Assembly: GCA_030146905.1 (NCBI GenBank) | Contig: JASLAV010000530.1 | Location: forward strand, 1 to 6,909 | Direction: 5' to 3' | Source: Lentzea sp. | GTDB taxonomy: Bacteria; Actinomycetota; Actinomycetes; Mycobacteriales; Pseudonocardiaceae | DNA length: 6,909 nucleotides | In this document: positions 5,401 to 6,909 of the stretch, piece by piece | Position numbering within the stretch: position 1 is the first letter of the stretch | Layout: every line of letters begins with the position of its first letter | The notes under the pieces: generated by a model | The model's database searches: none | Seen by the model: the letters and a program-made list of their open reading frames with translations, nothing else | Told to the model about the DNA's origin: nothing | Program-made: the position numbers and the translations under genes

Positions 5401-6123
5401 ATGACTGGCGACGAGGCGAACCCGGTTGCCGGGTGGTCCCGGCTGCACGGTGAGGACGTGTCCGCCAGCAGGCTCGTCGTCGGCTGGCTGCGGCTCGTGC
5501 ACGGGCTGGCACGCCCGCTGGACCGCGTTCATCCCGACCTGTTGTCCGCGGCCGGCGTTGTCGTCGCGGCGGGTGCGGTCGCCGCCGCGGCGGCGGGTGG
5601 CCGGTGGGCACTGCTGGCGCTGCTGCTGGTGGTGTCGACCGGAGTGTTCGACGGGCTGGACGGCGCGGTCGCCCTGCGCACCGGCAGGGTGCGGCCGCTG
5701 GGCGCGGTGGTGGACGCGGTGGCCGACCGGCTGGCGGACCTGTCGCTGGTGCTGGTCCTGTTCGCACTCGGTGCCGGGGCGTGGTGGTGCGCCGCCATCG
5801 GTGCGGCGGTGCTGCTGCACGAGTACGCGCGGGCGAAGGCGCAGGCGGTCGGCATGACCTCGGCGGGGACGATCACCCTGGCGGAGCGTCCGACCAGGGT
5901 GGTGGTCGTCGCGATCGCGTGCGCCGGTGCGGGCGTGGCTCCGGGCGGCACGCCGGTCACCGGGTGGGACTGGGCCGTCGTGTCGGCGGTGGTGTGGGCG
6001 GGGTGCGCCGCGGTCGGGCTCTGCCAGCTCGCGGCCGGCATCCGCCGGGAGCTCGCGGACAGGCCGTGGACGGGACCGTTCGCGTCAGGCCTGCCCCACC
6101 AGGCCGGCGACGATCCGCGCTGA
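5401..6123 (+). CDS. CDP-alcohol phosphatidyltransferase family protein
   Basis: This 240-aa membrane protein belongs to the CDP-alcohol phosphatidyltransferase family, which exchanges CMP of a CDP-activated lipid for an alcohol to make phospholipids. The signature D-x2-D-G-x2-A-R-x8-G-x3-D-x3-D is visible as D84, D87-G88, A91, G101, D105 and D109 (FDGLDGAVALRTGR, then PLGAVVDAVADRLAD). The Arg of the AR pair is Leu92, with Arg shifted to 93. I recall actinobacterial relatives that also lack this Arg. Hydrophobic segments lie at about 46-66, 68-84, 112-138, 166-182 and 188-212. Substrate cannot be assigned: inositol phosphate, glycerol phosphate or another polyol are all possible. The YARAKAQAVG segment (142-151) resembles the YxRAxAEAxG stretch of phosphatidylinositol phosphate and phosphatidylglycerol phosphate synthases. 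ATG 5401 is preferred, with a leaderless-type -10 box just before it. The 3' end overlaps the convergent CrtI-like gene by 39 nt. Confidence 0.93.
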   Translation: MTGDEANPVAGWSRLHGEDVSASRLVVGWLRLVHGLARPLDRVHPDLLSAAGVVVAAGAVAAAAAGGRWALLALLLVVSTGVFDGLDGAVALRTGRVRPLGAVVDAVADRLADLSLVLVLFALGAGAWWCAAIGAAVLLHEYARAKAQAVGMTSAGTITLAERPTRVVVVAIACAGAGVAPGGTPVTGWDWAVVSAVVWAGCAAVGLCQLAAGIRRELADRPWTGPFASGLPHQAGDDPR

Positions 6124-6909
6124 CATCGCCACGAGCGGCAGCCCGCCGCCGGGGTGCGCGGATCCCCCGACGAGGAACAGGCCGGGGACTGGCGAGCGGT
6201 TCGCCGGCCGGAGCAGGGCCGCTCGTGGACCGTTGGACGACGAGCCGTAGATCGACCCGCCCACCGATCCCGTGTCGCGGGCCCAGTCGGCCGGTGTGCG
6301 GATCTCGCGCCAGCGCACCCGGTCCGTGACGTCCAGGCCGCGCTCGGCCATCACGCGCAGGACCCGGTCGGCGTAGGAGTCGGCGAGGCCGGGCTCCGTC
6401 CAGTCGACGTCTCCCTGCCGTGGTGCGTTGACCAGCACGAACCACGCCTCGTCCCCCTCGGGTGCGACAGCGGGGTCGTCCGGCGCGCACACGTAGACCG
6501 TGGGGTCCGGCACCGGTCGCGGGCGACGGCCGAAGATCGCGTCGAACTCGGCGTCGTAGTCGGCGGGGAACAGCACGCGGTGGTGGGCGGGGTCCGGGGT
6601 CCTCCCCCGCAGCGCGAGGAGCAGCACGAAGCCCGACAGCGACGGCTGCGTCTTCCGCAGCGTCCGGCGCGGGCGGCGCGAACGCCGGTCGGTGAGCAGC
6701 TCGCCGTACAGGTGCTCGGCGTCCACATCGGACACCACGACGTCGGCCCGCTGCCGCTCGCCGTCGTACAGGCGAACTCCCGTCACCCCGCGCGCGCCGC
6801 TCTCGATCGCGGTGACCCTTGCGGCGAAGCGGAAGGTCACTCCCAGCTCGACGCAGCGGCCGAACAGCGCGTCGCCGAGCCGGCGCAGCCCGCCGCGCAC
6901 GTACCAGCC
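6085..6909 (-). CDS. CrtI-type carotenoid desaturase/oxygenase-like flavoprotein (5' end missing)
   Basis: Only the C-terminal 274 residues lie in the window; the gene continues beyond 6909. The part seen begins GWYVRGGLRRLGDALFGRC, the usual mid-protein segment of phytoene-desaturase-like enzymes, followed by GVTFRFAARVTAIESG and RADVVVSDVDAEHLYGELL, typical of this FAD-dependent amine-oxidase superfamily. The segment GSIYGSSSNGPRAALLRPAN and the C-terminal dinucleotide-associated motif PGLFLVGGSAHPGGGLPLVA complete the CrtI/CrtD/CrtO/CrtP signature; these enzymes desaturate or oxidise carotenoids, usually at the membrane. Which reaction this one performs cannot be told from the fragment: 3,4-desaturase and terminal-methyl oxygenase types share these motifs. 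The N-terminal Rossmann GxGxxG is outside the window. It runs convergently into the phosphatidyltransferase gene with a 39-nt overlap. No other carotenoid gene is visible here, though some may lie upstream of it. Confidence 0.93.
   Translation of the reverse strand, partial: GWYVRGGLRRLGDALFGRCVELGVTFRFAARVTAIESGARGVTGVRLYDGERQRADVVVSDVDAEHLYGELLTDRRSRRPRRTLRKTQPSLSGFVLLLALRGRTPDPAHHRVLFPADYDAEFDAIFGRRPRPVPDPTVYVCAPDDPAVAPEGDEAWFVLVNAPRQGDVDWTEPGLADSYADRVLRVMAERGLDVTDRVRWREIRTPADWARDTGSVGGSIYGSSSNGPRAALLRPANRSPVPGLFLVGGSAHPGGGLPLVAMSARIVAGLVGQA

Noticed and set aside
1..6909. Mobile element, CRISPR array or defence system
   Set aside because: No transposase or integrase motif, no spaced direct repeats and no nuclease or toxin-like domain was seen on either strand; the genes look like ordinary chromosomal content of the lineage.

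Overview
This is a GC-rich, gene-dense actinobacterial stretch. The combination of small orphan families (an RGCVC-type Cys-rich peptide and proteins that look like DUF6292, DUF5994 and probably DUF6307) points to the order Pseudonocardiales (Saccharothrix, Lentzea, Actinosynnema or Amycolatopsis relatives). That placement rests on my recall of where these families occur, not on a search. I see no rRNA, tRNA, insertion sequence, phage gene or CRISPR array.

Layout from left to right. A short unrecognised ORF (31-261, +) converges on a two-gene minus-strand unit: a 54-aa Cys/His-rich peptide (1024-860) followed by a GNAT acetyltransferase (863-285). A gap of about 270 nt follows. A second minus-strand unit (2846-1295) holds a DUF5994-like protein, a 51-aa helical protein and a transglutaminase-like protein. 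A monocistronic DUF6292-like gene (3511-3041) is next. A third minus-strand unit (5379-3773) holds a YihY/BrkB-type membrane protein and a DUF2071 protein. A CDP-alcohol phosphatidyltransferase (5401-6123, +) diverges from it, with only 21 nt between the start codons. That gene runs tail-to-tail, with a 39-nt overlap, into a CrtI-type carotenoid desaturase/oxygenase-like gene that leaves the window at its 5' end (6909-6085, -).

Two of the genes, the 54-aa and 51-aa peptides, are easily missed because of their size. They are supported by ribosome binding sites and by 4-nt NTGA stop/start overlaps with the next gene. All four internal junctions of the minus-strand units use this overlap (ATGA, TTGA, ATGA, GTGA), and they fix the starts of the GNAT, transglutaminase and DUF2071 genes.

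The most interesting non-coding signal is a pair of similar leader regions in front of the DUF5994-like and DUF6292-like genes. Each has a small inverted repeat abutting a TANNNT -10-like hexamer, followed by TGGTGGT, an untranslated leader of about 100 nt and a similar Shine-Dalgarno/start context. This suggests co-regulation of these lineage-specific genes of unknown function. The right end (YihY-like, DUF2071, CDP-alcohol transferase, CrtI-like) leans towards membrane and lipid or pigment functions. I do not see evidence for a complete new system such as defence or a biosynthetic cluster.
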